From an uncultured Bacteroidales bacterium (GTDB lineage: Bacteria; Bacteroidota; Bacteroidia; Bacteroidales; UBA932), in NCBI GenBank assembly GCA_944322805.1, contig CALUQC010000104.1, forward strand, positions 1-37,426: DNA of 37,426 nucleotides, given 5' to 3'. The translations under genes and the position numbers were made by a program. Positions 25,844 to 35,044 of the stretch are shown here, one piece after another; position 1 is the stretch's first letter; every line of letters begins with the position of its first letter. A model generated the notes under the pieces. That model was given only the letters and a program-made list of their open reading frames with translations. It made no database searches and had not been told where the DNA came from.

Positions 25844-28800
25844 ATGAAAATAAGCAACATAATATATCTTTCCATCCTTACCCTTGCGCTGATTTGCGCA
25901 GGAACGGATGATGCGTCGGCACAAAAGCGGGCCAGGAAGAAAGCCGTTACGGAGAATACCCAGGGAGCAAAAAAGGAGAAATCGAAAATCGTACGGATTT
26001 CATCCAGGGTAGTGGATGAAAACGGCGCTCCCGTAAGGAATGCCGAAATCATTTCAGGAGAAGGCGCCATGATCAGATATTCCGACGCCGACGGAAACTT
26101 TACAACGCAGTCCAAATCGGACGCCGTCATCCTCATAGAGGCCGAGGGATACCGCGACTATATTCTCGACCTGAAAGCAGGGGATGTTCCGGATGAAATC
26201 ACCCTTATAACGGAAGGATTTCTTTCCGGAGAGGACGACATGATAGAAAGGGCCGACGGGGAAAAGGTGACCGCATTAGAGAATACCCACGCCGTATCGG
26301 TCATAGATCCGGAAGACATTCTCAAATACCCTGACCTGAATCTCACGAACGCTTTCCAGGGACGTGCAGCCGGACTGATTGTCCGCAGCGGAAGCGGAGG
26401 TCTCGGGAACAACAAATCCTCGTTCTACGTCCGCGGTCTTCATGCCTCCGGCACGGCCGCAATCGTAGTGGTGGACGGCATGGAACGCTCGATAGAAGAC
26501 ATCGCCGCCGAGGAAATAGGCTCGATACAGGTATTGAAGGATGCTCCGGCCAAGGCCCTTTACGGGCCGCGCGCGGCAAACGGAGTGGTGCTTATCACCA
26601 CCAAACGCGGAGAGGCGAACAAGAACATAAAACGTTTCACCGTCGAGTACGGTATCAGCCCGTCCATGCGCATGCCGGACTATCTCGGAGCATACGACTA
26701 TGCCACACTGTTCAACGAAGCAAGGGAAAACGACCGCCTTTCGCCTTACTATACGCAGCAGCAACTTCAAGGCTACCTTAACTCCGGAGGAGAAAACGAT
26801 GTCTATTATCCGGACAATGACTGGTACTCACGCTTTGCCGGCAGCATGATGTCTTACCGCAAGGCCTCGGCAGAATTTCTCGGGGGCAACAGGACCATGC
26901 AATATGCCCTGATAGTGGGCTATACGGGAGGCTCCGGAGTGGAATCCGTAGGACAGAGGACAAATCTCAACAGGCTGAATGTCAGAGGAAACCTGGACAT
27001 AAGGATAAATGACTTCATCTCGGTATCGGCAGATGTCGCCACAAGGATGCAGTTCAAGAAATTCGGGAATCTGAATGAGAGCGACCTGTTCTCCCGCATA
27101 TCCACCCTGAGACCGAACGAATATCCCCTGACCATTCCGGCAGAGGTGCTCGGACTCGAGCCGAACAAGGACGGCACCCCGTTTTTCGGAGGCAGCGTAC
27201 TCAATACGGATAACATACTGGACGACATGCAGTACGGAGGCCATTCGCAGAATCAGACCATGACCACGTCGGCGGACCTCGGTATCGACCTGGATTTCGA
27301 CAAATACGTGAAAGGACTGTCCGCCGAAGCATACTTCACGATAGACAACTACAGTACGCTGAACTCCGTCATGAACAGGTTCCATGCCGCCTATGCCATT
27401 GACCCTTATCTCGACGCCGACGGCAACCAAGCATACCGTATACAGCAGGTGAGGAAGGCAAACAGCAACAACGACAACATAAACATAAACAGCGAGCAGA
27501 CCAAGCGTACCATGGGTTTCCACGCCAATGCCATGTACGAGAGATCTTTCGGAGAACATTCCGTTTCAGGTGTCCTGGCTTTCAGATACTACATGGACAA
27601 GGCTGTAACCAAAACGCAGGACTGCGTGACCACAAACACCACCGCAAGATTCAACTACGCCTACAAGTCCAGACTGTTCGCGGAACTCGTGCTCGGTATG
27701 ATGGGCAGCAACCAGTTCAATCAGGCGCACCGCTATCTTTTCACTCCGGCCCTCTCATTGGGCTATGTGGCCAGCATGGACCCGTATGTCAAGATAAAGG
27801 CCAGCGCAGGCAGACTCGGCTATGATCCTAACTCGGACTACCTGCTGTACTGCACGACATGGAACTATCCGGGAAACTATGCACTCGGAGAATTCGGAGA
27901 TGCGGCCATGAGCTACAGAACTGCACTGACTGCATACGGGAATCCGGATATCGGATGGATTACCTCCACCGAAATGAACGTCGGGGCTGAATTCAGCGCA
28001 TTAGACAACAGGCTGAGCGGAGAAGTCAACTATTTCCGGGAGCTGCGTGAAGGCGGGATAGCTTCCTTAAGCAGCATATACAGCGCCGTCATCGGACAAT
28101 ACGTCATGCAGGCCAACTGCACCGATGTCCGAAACCACGGCGTCGACCTCGCCATAGGATGGGACGATACCGCATTGGACGGTGATTTCAGCTATGGAAT
28201 CGGGCTCAATTTCACATACAGCCGCAACAAGATCATCCGTACCAATGAAGTGCCCGGGATAGAAGAATACCGCAAGACAACGGGACGTCCTACAAGCGGG
28301 ATTTTCGGACTGCAGGCAGAAGGTCTTTTCGGCAAGGAGATCGACCTGGCAGGACACGCAAAACAGAATTTCGGCGACTATACCACAGGTGACATAGCCT
28401 ACAAGGACCAGAACAACGACGGCCTCATCGACGGCCGCGACGAGACTTATCTCGGACAGAACTTCCCTGTCACCGTCTGGGGACTTGACGTCAGGATAGA
28501 CTACAAGGGCTTCGGATTCTACGCACTTGCCACCGCCGAGACCGGAGCAAGCGCCATGATGAACACTTCATACTGGTGGAATACGGGACTGGACTCATAT
28601 TCGGTCAAGGCGTTAGACAGATATCATCCGGTAAACAACCCGGAAGGCACACTGCCGCGGCTGACGACCACCGCAGGAAGCAATTCCTACCAGAAGTCGA
28701 GCTTCTGGCTTGCCGACGCGGACTTCCTGAGGCTGAAAAACGTGGAACTGAGCTACACCTGGAAAATCCGCAATCTCAACAGCGCTCTCAGGCAGATCAA

Positions 28801-28933
28801 GTTCTTCGTTCAGGGAACCAACCTGCTCGTGCTTTCAGGCATCAAGGACGTAGATCCCGAAATGCCGGATGCGGGCATCAGCACATACCCGGCATACAGG
28901 ACTGTAGTCGGAGGACTGTCTTTCACATTCTAA
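25844..28933 (+). CDS. SusC-like TonB-dependent transporter, divergent plug (SusC2)
   Basis: The product is 1029 aa with signal peptide MKISNIIYLSILTLALICAG (cleavage near DASAQ). A charged Lys/Arg/Glu stretch (KRARKKAVTENTQGAKKEKSK) precedes a short CarboxypepD-like domain (RVVDENGAPVRNAEI...SDADGNFTT). No DEVVVVGYG-type TonB box follows; in its place is an acidic segment GFLSGEDDMIERADGEKVT. The plug is recognisable: LTNAFQGRAAGLIVRSGSGG, SFYVRGLHASG, IVVVDGMERSIEDI, IQVLKDAPAKALYGPRAANGVVLITTKRGE. The barrel ends TVVGGLSFTF. The start at 25844 is chosen because the signal peptide begins there; the upstream extension overlaps SusD1 in another frame. Its pair is SusD2 directly downstream. 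Confidence 0.94.
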   Translation: MKISNIIYLSILTLALICAGTDDASAQKRARKKAVTENTQGAKKEKSKIVRISSRVVDENGAPVRNAEIISGEGAMIRYSDADGNFTTQSKSDAVILIEAEGYRDYILDLKAGDVPDEITLITEGFLSGEDDMIERADGEKVTALENTHAVSVIDPEDILKYPDLNLTNAFQGRAAGLIVRSGSGGLGNNKSSFYVRGLHASGTAAIVVVDGMERSIEDIAAEEIGSIQVLKDAPAKALYGPRAANGVVLITTKRGEANKNIKRFTVEYGISPSMRMPDYLGAYDYATLFNEARENDRLSPYYTQQQLQGYLNSGGENDVYYPDNDWYSRFAGSMMSYRKASAEFLGGNRTMQYALIVGYTGGSGVESVGQRTNLNRLNVRGNLDIRINDFISVSADVATRMQFKKFGNLNESDLFSRISTLRPNEYPLTIPAEVLGLEPNKDGTPFFGGSVLNTDNILDDMQYGGHSQNQTMTTSADLGIDLDFDKYVKGLSAEAYFTIDNYSTLNSVMNRFHAAYAIDPYLDADGNQAYRIQQVRKANSNNDNININSEQTKRTMGFHANAMYERSFGEHSVSGVLAFRYYMDKAVTKTQDCVTTNTTARFNYAYKSRLFAELVLGMMGSNQFNQAHRYLFTPALSLGYVASMDPYVKIKASAGRLGYDPNSDYLLYCTTWNYPGNYALGEFGDAAMSYRTALTAYGNPDIGWITSTEMNVGAEFSALDNRLSGEVNYFRELREGGIASLSSIYSAVIGQYVMQANCTDVRNHGVDLAIGWDDTALDGDFSYGIGLNFTYSRNKIIRTNEVPGIEEYRKTTGRPTSGIFGLQAEGLFGKEIDLAGHAKQNFGDYTTGDIAYKDQNNDGLIDGRDETYLGQNFPVTVWGLDVRIDYKGFGFYALATAETGASAMMNTSYWWNTGLDSYSVKALDRYHPVNNPEGTLPRLTTTAGSNSYQKSSFWLADADFLRLKNVELSYTWKIRNLNSALRQIKFFVQGTNLLVLSGIKDVDPEMPDAGISTYPAYRTVVGGLSFTF

Positions 28934-28946
28934 CATTATGATTATC

Positions 28947-30734
28947 ATGAAAAAGAAGATACTTTTACTGTCAATGCTCGTTCCGTTTGTCTTCTCTTCC
29001 TGCGAAAGCATGTTCGAGCCGAAAGAGGTCGGGGATGTGAACGATGACGAAATGTGGACCATACCTGAAATGGTGCGCGGAGTGCTTTACGAATCATACA
29101 ATTCGATTCCTTCGCGGCCGGATACGTTCAACAACAATTTCCTGGATGTCGCTACCGACAACGCCGTGACAAACTCCTTCGATGCCGCCATATATAAGAT
29201 GGCTCTCGGACAATATACAGCCCAGACCTGCCCTATTTCGGTATGGACCACCGTCTACGAACAGTTCCAGAACATAAACCTCTTTATAGAAAAGGTCCAG
29301 TCCGACAATATCACGTTCGACATCGACAAGGAGGCGGATGCTGAGATAAAGCAGGATCTCGTGGCCGAAGCCCTGTATCTGCGCGGCTGGTGGGGAGCAT
29401 ACCTGCTTCAGTACCATGGAGGAAGGACTGCGGACGGACAGGCTCTCGGGTATGTCATACTGACAGACTATGTGACTCCGGAAGAGGCATCGGACTACAG
29501 CTGGATCAAAAGGGACACTTATGAAGACTGCGTGGAACAGATATGCAGCGACCTCGACGAAGCGGCAAAGCGTCTGCCGGCAACAGCTACAGGAGACTAT
29601 ATGGGCCGTGGCAGCGCCCTTATGGCGGAATTCGTAAAAGCCCGCGTACTTTTCCTGGCGGCATGCCCTGCATACCAGCCTGCCGAAATCATCACGCTGA
29701 ACAACGGCTACGACTACACTGTCGCTGACGAGCAGGCGTATATCGCAAAATGGGAAAGGGCTGCAATACAGGCTGCAAAAGTCATAGAACTTAGCGGGAA
29801 CACGACCTACACCGCACTGAAGGCGTCAGACCTGGCAGATCTCGGAGACAACACCGCAACCCCGTCCCATTTCGTATCGCGCTATTATTACGACGTAAAC
29901 AATCTGGAAGGCCGTCATTTCCCTCCGTACTATTTCGGCAAGGCCCTGACCACCCCTTCTCAGAATCTCGTAGATGCCTATCCGATGGCCGCCAACGGGT
30001 ATCCTATCGATGAAGCCGGCTCAGGCTACGACAAGAACGACCCTTACGCAGGCAGGGATGCGAGACTTGCATTTACGATATACCGCCACGGGGACATTTT
30101 CGGAGACTCCGGAGAAGCCATCGACGTGACGCCGGGAGGCAAGGATTCAGACAGTTTCATAAGCGGAGGCTCCACGGGCTCCCGTACAGGATATTATCTC
30201 CGCAAGCATCTGTCTTCGAAATCGAATCTTCTCGAGCCTACAGCCACTTCCAAGTCGAAGCATTTCTATCCTGACATGAGGATGGCGGAAATGTTCCTCG
30301 ACTTCGCTGAAGCCTCAAACGAGGTCTGGGGTCCTGAAGGCTACGGAAACGACGGGGAAGGGAACACTTTCCAATGGTCGGCCTACGACATTGTCAAGGA
30401 CATCAGGGCAAAATCCGGAGGAATCGTGAACGACGAATACATCGAAACCCAGAAAGGGGACAAGGACGGATTCAGGAATCTTATCCTCAACGAAAGGAGG
30501 CTCGAGTTCGCATTCGAGAATTTCCGCTTCTGGGATCTGAGACGCCGCCTCCTGCCGCTCGACGAAACCGTAAACGGAGTAGTGGTGGAAAAAGGCGCCG
30601 GAGGAGCCTTGTCGTACTCGTACAGGGAAGTCGAGAAACGCGACATGAAAGACGTTCGGTACTACTATCTTCCTGTACCGTACAACGAGATACTGAAAAA
30701 TCCTGAAAACATGGTGAACAACATTGGTTATTAA
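28947..30734 (+). CDS. SusD/RagB-like lipoprotein (SusD2)
   Basis: The product is 595 aa from the ATG at 28947; an ATG at 28938 would add MII and is less typical. The lipoprotein signal MKKKILLLSMLVPFVFSSC has Cys19, followed by ESMFEPKEVGDVNDDEMW. The SusD core is seen in YEQFQNINLFIEKVQSDN, VAEALYLRGWWGAYLLQYHGG, the later MRMAEMFLDFAEASNEVWG, and LNERRLEFAFENFRFWDLRRRLLPLDE. The end, YYYLPVPYNEILKNPENMVNNIGY, is the usual SusD tail with N-P. It is divergent from SusD1, so the two SusCD pairs probably take different ligands or different parts of one glycan. Confidence 0.95.
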   Translation: MKKKILLLSMLVPFVFSSCESMFEPKEVGDVNDDEMWTIPEMVRGVLYESYNSIPSRPDTFNNNFLDVATDNAVTNSFDAAIYKMALGQYTAQTCPISVWTTVYEQFQNINLFIEKVQSDNITFDIDKEADAEIKQDLVAEALYLRGWWGAYLLQYHGGRTADGQALGYVILTDYVTPEEASDYSWIKRDTYEDCVEQICSDLDEAAKRLPATATGDYMGRGSALMAEFVKARVLFLAACPAYQPAEIITLNNGYDYTVADEQAYIAKWERAAIQAAKVIELSGNTTYTALKASDLADLGDNTATPSHFVSRYYYDVNNLEGRHFPPYYFGKALTTPSQNLVDAYPMAANGYPIDEAGSGYDKNDPYAGRDARLAFTIYRHGDIFGDSGEAIDVTPGGKDSDSFISGGSTGSRTGYYLRKHLSSKSNLLEPTATSKSKHFYPDMRMAEMFLDFAEASNEVWGPEGYGNDGEGNTFQWSAYDIVKDIRAKSGGIVNDEYIETQKGDKDGFRNLILNERRLEFAFENFRFWDLRRRLLPLDETVNGVVVEKGAGGALSYSYREVEKRDMKDVRYYYLPVPYNEILKNPENMVNNIGY

Positions 30735-30743
30735 TACGAAGTT

Positions 30744-31688
30744 ATGCGCAATATCATCAAACCGATTCTTTTGGCGGGAGTGCTTCTCGGCACCTGCTCC
30801 TGCTATGAAGACTACATAGGAGATTACGAATATCCGAACATGGGCTTTGCCCTGCCGAGACAGATACGCACCGTAGTAGCCGACAAGAACCAGATATACG
30901 TGGGCGTCTCCATCGGCGGAAAACGTGAAGTCGACATGAATGACTGGGCCACTTTTACCATTGACGAAAGTCTCCTGGAAGGTTTAGGCTATACCCTTCT
31001 CCCGGACACGTACTACACTCTTTCCGACCCGGATACCATGCGCCCGAGGAAAAGCAATCTTGCCGTAGCCGATGTGGGAATCTCGTTTACCGATGACTTC
31101 TACGCCGACCCGGCCAGCATCTCCAATACGTATGCCCTGCCGCTGCGTATCACGGGGACATCCATACGGAGCGAAGAAAATCCGAATGGCGCCATCCGTG
31201 AAGGCGGGGAAACGGCGGTGATTGTCATCAAGTACATCAGCGGCTATTCCGGCACCTATTACAGGGTCGGAAGCGAAGTCGAAGTGGATGCCTCCGGCGC
31301 CGAAATCGGAGAGCCGGTCCTGTACAATGACAAGGATTTGATCAATAACCCGACTGTGGCCATGACCACCATATCACGATACGGCGTCACCCGCACGGGA
31401 ATGGGAAGCAGCACTGCCGGAGGCATGAATCTGTATGTCACGGAAACCGAAAGCACGGAAGCATTCACGGTAAGGCTTGAATCGCTGAGATCGGGCGGCG
31501 TCATCGAGGACGGCTATTCGGCCCGATACGTGCTTGAGGGAGACTGGACTTTCTACAGCGGAGACGAGATTGCACCTCAGTTCGAACTGGACTACATATA
31601 TTCGGCAGACGGCAGGCGCTACAAGGTTTCAGAGAAATTAGTTCTCCGCCAGTGGCCTGAACGTGACCTCAGAGTCGAAACATTTTAA
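30744..31688 (+). CDS. DUF1735-type surface lipoprotein, probable glycan-binding protein
   Basis: The product is 314 aa with lipoprotein signal MRNIIKPILLAGVLLGTCSC (Cys18 or Cys20 lipidated). The N-terminal part IYVGVSIGGKREVDMNDWATFTIDESLL...LPDTYYTLSDPDTMRPRKSNLAVADVGISFTDDFY has the shape of the DUF1735 / BT_3987 N-terminal fold. That domain is an Ig-like repeat in surface proteins of mannose-glycan PULs, often fused to GH18 enzymes. Here no catalytic domain follows; the C-terminal half is another beta-rich region (SRYGVTRTGMGSSTAGGMNLYV, YSARYVLEGDWTFYSG). It is likely a surface glycan-binding protein. The domain name is from pattern memory; position straight after SusD2 (9 nt) supports the role. 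Confidence 0.75.
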   Translation: MRNIIKPILLAGVLLGTCSCYEDYIGDYEYPNMGFALPRQIRTVVADKNQIYVGVSIGGKREVDMNDWATFTIDESLLEGLGYTLLPDTYYTLSDPDTMRPRKSNLAVADVGISFTDDFYADPASISNTYALPLRITGTSIRSEENPNGAIREGGETAVIVIKYISGYSGTYYRVGSEVEVDASGAEIGEPVLYNDKDLINNPTVAMTTISRYGVTRTGMGSSTAGGMNLYVTETESTEAFTVRLESLRSGGVIEDGYSARYVLEGDWTFYSGDEIAPQFELDYIYSADGRRYKVSEKLVLRQWPERDLRVETF

Positions 31689-31699
31689 TTCAGCACAAC

Positions 31700-32989
31700 A
31701 TGAAAAAGACCGTATTTATCATAGCGGCTGCCGTTTTATCCGTATTCGTTTCCTGTGACAAGGAAGACGGGACCGCAGAGCCGGTATTTTCGGCAGCCCG
31801 GATTGCAGGCGAGGGGAAAGATCTCGCCGCCGACATCAACTCATATGTTCCGGTCGACCTGATATGGACTTCCGGAAGCTGGAACGGAGAAGGAGGTATC
31901 TCCTACCGCGCCCTCGTCGACAGGGAGAACGGGGATTTTTCCGAGCCGCTCCTTGAACTTGTGCCCGAAGAAGGGACTCTCTCGGTATTCATAACGCAGG
32001 CCCAGATGACTGACATTTGGGAAACCGTAGCAGGACCGGAAGATCCCGGCTCCACGGAAGACCAGACTGCCGTCATCAAATGGGCGGTGGAGACTGTCGC
32101 CGGAGAAAATACAAGCCTGAGCAGCTCCCAGAGAATCATCCTTACAAAAGAATATATAGAAACCATAACGTTCGAAGCCGGCATGCCGCTTTTCATGGCA
32201 GGAGACGGGGCATCCGAAACGGGCCAGGAAATGAGCTGCATCTACGAACATCCGTTCAAGACCGAAGGCGCGAACTATTCCGACAATCAGGCTCACGGGA
32301 TGCCTGTGGATTATGAAATATACACGACGCTAAATGCCGGCGAGCCGGTATATCTGGCATACGGGGACTCCTTCAACGAGCCGGACGGATATCTGACATT
32401 CCCTGACGCTGAACTCAACACCCCTGGCAGCTACGAATGCGTTCCGGAAATCCCTCAGGACGGATTTGCCGCCGGAGAAACATCCGTCTACAGAATCAGG
32501 ATCGATGCATCAGGAAGCCAGATACTGATACAGAAAGTCAACAGCGTAAAAATCAGATGCTTCGGCCGCGAGCCGAACAAGAACGGCAAATATGTAGCCG
32601 GAACGACGACAGACTTCGACATGACGTACTCCGGCAAAGGCGTATGGACATGCGCCGGATTTGACCTGAAATGGGGAGGTAACACATTCGACGGCAGATT
32701 CGACGGATTCAAGTTCTTCGTGGAGATGGACGGAGAAACGGGACAGACACTGTACGGGCACAGCGATGACGGACAGATCGCAAATCCGGCCACGGCCGAA
32801 GAAGCCGCAAGCCTGCAATTACGGCTGGTGGCAGGAGGCGGAGCCACGAACAAGAGCATATTGAGATACCCGTTGCCGCTGATTTCGGATACGGTCAACC
32901 CGGCATACTCCGCAGACGTCGTCCTGCATCTGAATTTGGACAACGGCAACTTCTATTACCATGAATTTACAAACGCAACAGCCAAATAA
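31700..32989 (+). CDS. SusE/SusF-like outer-membrane lipoprotein
   Basis: The product is 429 aa. The lipoprotein signal MKKTVFIIAAAVLSVFVSC (Cys19) is followed by DKEDGTAEP, an acidic tail typical of surface export in this phylum. The first domain (about 25-160: PVDLIWTSGSW, ISYRALVDRENGDFSEPLLEL...) resembles the SusE N-terminal Ig-like domain. Two further modules with DYEIYTTLNAGEPVYLAYGDSFNEP and GKGVWTCAGFDLKWGGNTFDGRFDGFKFFVEMDGETGQTLYGHSD look like the starch-binding-type repeats of SusE/F. It is probably a surface glycan-binding protein. The ligand is unlikely to be starch given the GH92/sulfatase context, but this is inference. It starts 11 nt after the previous gene. Confidence 0.8.
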   Translation: MKKTVFIIAAAVLSVFVSCDKEDGTAEPVFSAARIAGEGKDLAADINSYVPVDLIWTSGSWNGEGGISYRALVDRENGDFSEPLLELVPEEGTLSVFITQAQMTDIWETVAGPEDPGSTEDQTAVIKWAVETVAGENTSLSSSQRIILTKEYIETITFEAGMPLFMAGDGASETGQEMSCIYEHPFKTEGANYSDNQAHGMPVDYEIYTTLNAGEPVYLAYGDSFNEPDGYLTFPDAELNTPGSYECVPEIPQDGFAAGETSVYRIRIDASGSQILIQKVNSVKIRCFGREPNKNGKYVAGTTTDFDMTYSGKGVWTCAGFDLKWGGNTFDGRFDGFKFFVEMDGETGQTLYGHSDDGQIANPATAEEAASLQLRLVAGGGATNKSILRYPLPLISDTVNPAYSADVVLHLNLDNGNFYYHEFTNATAK

Positions 32990-33000
32990 CATTAAACGCA

Positions 33001-33963
33001 ATGTTTGAAAAGACAATAATAGCATTGGCCGCACTCGCCCTGACCATGTCGCCGTTCTGCCATGGTCAGGAAATGGCGGCAGAGCCGCAGGCGCCTGCCG
33101 GAAAAAGGCAGGTCAGGCTGATAGCACTTGCAAACCCTCTCGGCGGCGGAGAATGGATGCCTACCAAGAAACGCGGATTAGACAAGGACTATACTGCGCA
33201 GGACATCCTCGAAATGATAGAGGAGCTGAAACCCACTTGTTTAGAGAGATTCATAACAGGCTGGCAGGATCCGGACAGGCTCGTCCCGGTAAGGGAGGGC
33301 TGTCCTCCGATGACAGTCCTGGAATTTCTGAATGCCGCCATCCTTGCCGGAGGCGAGGGATGCGAAATAGTCCCGAAACTCAATCTACAGTGGCTCAAGA
33401 ACGAGCGCAGCGCAGCACTTTTCTGGAAGTCCGCGCAGGAACTGTATGACCTGCCGTTAGTGCGCCCCATTAGGAATATCAACCTCGACGTCTGGGACCA
33501 CTACTGCAATGAAATACATACCACGCAGGAAGAACGCGACGAGATGTTCCGAAGGCTCAGGGAAATCGGATACGAAAAGATAGGCGTGAACATGACCGGA
33601 CTGTACAGGGTCAACCATCCGGAAATAGACTATGCCGACTTCAACATTGACAAGAATACCTGGGAAGTGAAGGAATCCGCAATAAAGACCCTCAGGCAGT
33701 TTCCGAACATCAAGGAACTCTACATGTACATCGACTACCCGGGCCCTATGGACGCTTTCCGGACCAATTCACCTGACAGACAGGCGGAAATCTACTGCAA
33801 GAACATATTCCCTTACCAGAAGAAATTGGGCTTCACCTTCGTCTATGCCGTCATCCAGGATTCATGGAATGCCAAGGAAAGCGTGACAAGCGAAGACGGG
33901 CCTTATCACGGAAAGACAATGTACGACATCACGAAGGAACTCCTTTTCAAACCGTTGGAATAA
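33001..33963 (+). CDS. Secreted protein X1, unrecognised family, predicted barrel enzyme
   Basis: The product is 320 aa with a Sec signal peptide (MFEKTIIALAALALTMSPF, cleavage near CHGQ). I do not recognise the family. The mature chain alternates strands and helices like a (beta/alpha)8 barrel: VRLIALANPL, TCLERFITGW, GCEIVPKLNLQWL, IRNINLDVWDHY, YEKIGVNMTG, IKELYMYIDYP, FTFVYAVIQDSW. It is about half identical by eye to the next gene product. Shared motifs are RGLD-x-DYTAQDI, VPVR-x-G, INLD-x-W, TT-x-EER, IGVNMTG, PEIDY and YIDYP-x-P. The invariant Asp/Glu residues in strand-end motifs (INLDxW, PEIDY, YIDYP) make a glycoside hydrolase or related carbohydrate enzyme plausible, but no catalytic pair can be assigned. 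It lies 11 nt after the SusE/F-like gene. Confidence 0.7.
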   Translation: MFEKTIIALAALALTMSPFCHGQEMAAEPQAPAGKRQVRLIALANPLGGGEWMPTKKRGLDKDYTAQDILEMIEELKPTCLERFITGWQDPDRLVPVREGCPPMTVLEFLNAAILAGGEGCEIVPKLNLQWLKNERSAALFWKSAQELYDLPLVRPIRNINLDVWDHYCNEIHTTQEERDEMFRRLREIGYEKIGVNMTGLYRVNHPEIDYADFNIDKNTWEVKESAIKTLRQFPNIKELYMYIDYPGPMDAFRTNSPDRQAEIYCKNIFPYQKKLGFTFVYAVIQDSWNAKESVTSEDGPYHGKTMYDITKELLFKPLE

Positions 33964-33980
33964 TTCAAACATAGCCGGAT

Positions 33981-35024
33981 ATGCTGTTTTCAAATAATAC
34001 ATACGGGATGGTGCGGGCAATAATGGCGGGAATCTTCCTTTCCCTGTCTCTCTGCACCTGCTCAACGACGGATGTCTCCGACAACAAGGGATTCCACCCG
34101 GACTTGCCTGCATCCGGAGAAGAAAACGGAGGAAACGGGAATCCGTCCCAAAAAGAACACCTCCGCTACATCCGCATAGTGGCCATAGCGAAGCCGTTCT
34201 CGTCTCCGGACAAGGGGGAATGGGTGCTGAACAAGGCCCGCGGGCTTGATACGGACTATACGGCCCAGGATATCATTGAAATGGTCGAGGACCTGAAACC
34301 GCACAGAATCGAAAGAATCCTGACCGGCTACGCCAACGAAGACATGCAGGTCCCGGTCAGGGACGGGGAGGAGCCCATGACCCTTAAGGAATTCCTGAAT
34401 GCAGTGATGGCGGCCGGAGCTGAAGGATGCGACATTGCTCCGAAACTGGACCTGTCCTGGCTCGGGAACGAGAAGCAGTCCCAGTTTTTCTGGGACAGCG
34501 CACAGAAACTGTACGACATGGAACTGGACCGTCCGATACGCTGCATAAATTTAGACTGCTGGAACTCCCTTGTGGATGAGCAGCAGACCACTGCGGAAGA
34601 ACGTTCCGCCATGTTCAAAAGGCTCCGGGACATCGGCTACACCGAGATAGGAGTAAACATGACCGGGCACGTGAATGACAACGACCCGGAAATAGACTAT
34701 GTCGTCTTCACCCTGAAAAAGGATACGTGGACCATCAATACCACGGCTTTGGAACGGGTAAAAAGCTGGCCGAACATCCAGAAGATTTTCCAGTACATAG
34801 ACTATCCTTCGCCGTTTACAGAGTTCTTCACGACGTTGTCCCCCGACGAACAGGCCGACATCTACGCCGACAACGTCGTTGCCAGGCAGGATGAGTTAGG
34901 CGTCACCTATGCCTGGCCCATAATCCAGGGAGAATGGGATGCCAACGCCCACAGAACATCGGAAAACGGAAGATGGAAGGGAAAGACCATGTTCGAAGTG
35001 TTCAAGGAACTGATGTACAAATAA
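33981..35024 (+). CDS. Lipoprotein X2, paralogue of X1, unrecognised family
   Basis: The product is 347 aa. The N-terminus reaches a lipobox (LSLSLCTCSTT), so unlike X1 it should be a lipoprotein; an internal ATG at 34008 gives a more standard signal peptide (MVRAIMAGIFLSLSL). A Gly/Asn-rich linker (SGEENGGNGNPSQ) precedes the catalytic-type domain. That domain follows X1 closely: IRIVAIAKPF, GEWVLNKARGLDTDYTAQDI, RIERILTGYA, VPVRDGEEPMTLKEFLNA, GCDIAPKLDLSWL, RCINLDCWNSL, QTTAEERSAMFKRLRDIGY, IGVNMTG, DPEIDY, FQYIDYPSPF, GVTYAWPIIQGEWDA. A tandem duplication followed by different export routes (X1 soluble, X2 membrane-anchored) is the simplest reading. Function is unknown; the PUL setting suggests action on the glycan at the surface. 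Confidence 0.7.
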   Translation: MLFSNNTYGMVRAIMAGIFLSLSLCTCSTTDVSDNKGFHPDLPASGEENGGNGNPSQKEHLRYIRIVAIAKPFSSPDKGEWVLNKARGLDTDYTAQDIIEMVEDLKPHRIERILTGYANEDMQVPVRDGEEPMTLKEFLNAVMAAGAEGCDIAPKLDLSWLGNEKQSQFFWDSAQKLYDMELDRPIRCINLDCWNSLVDEQQTTAEERSAMFKRLRDIGYTEIGVNMTGHVNDNDPEIDYVVFTLKKDTWTINTTALERVKSWPNIQKIFQYIDYPSPFTEFFTTLSPDEQADIYADNVVARQDELGVTYAWPIIQGEWDANAHRTSENGRWKGKTMFEVFKELMYK

Positions 35025-35044
35025 AAAGATCTCAAGCGTTTAGA

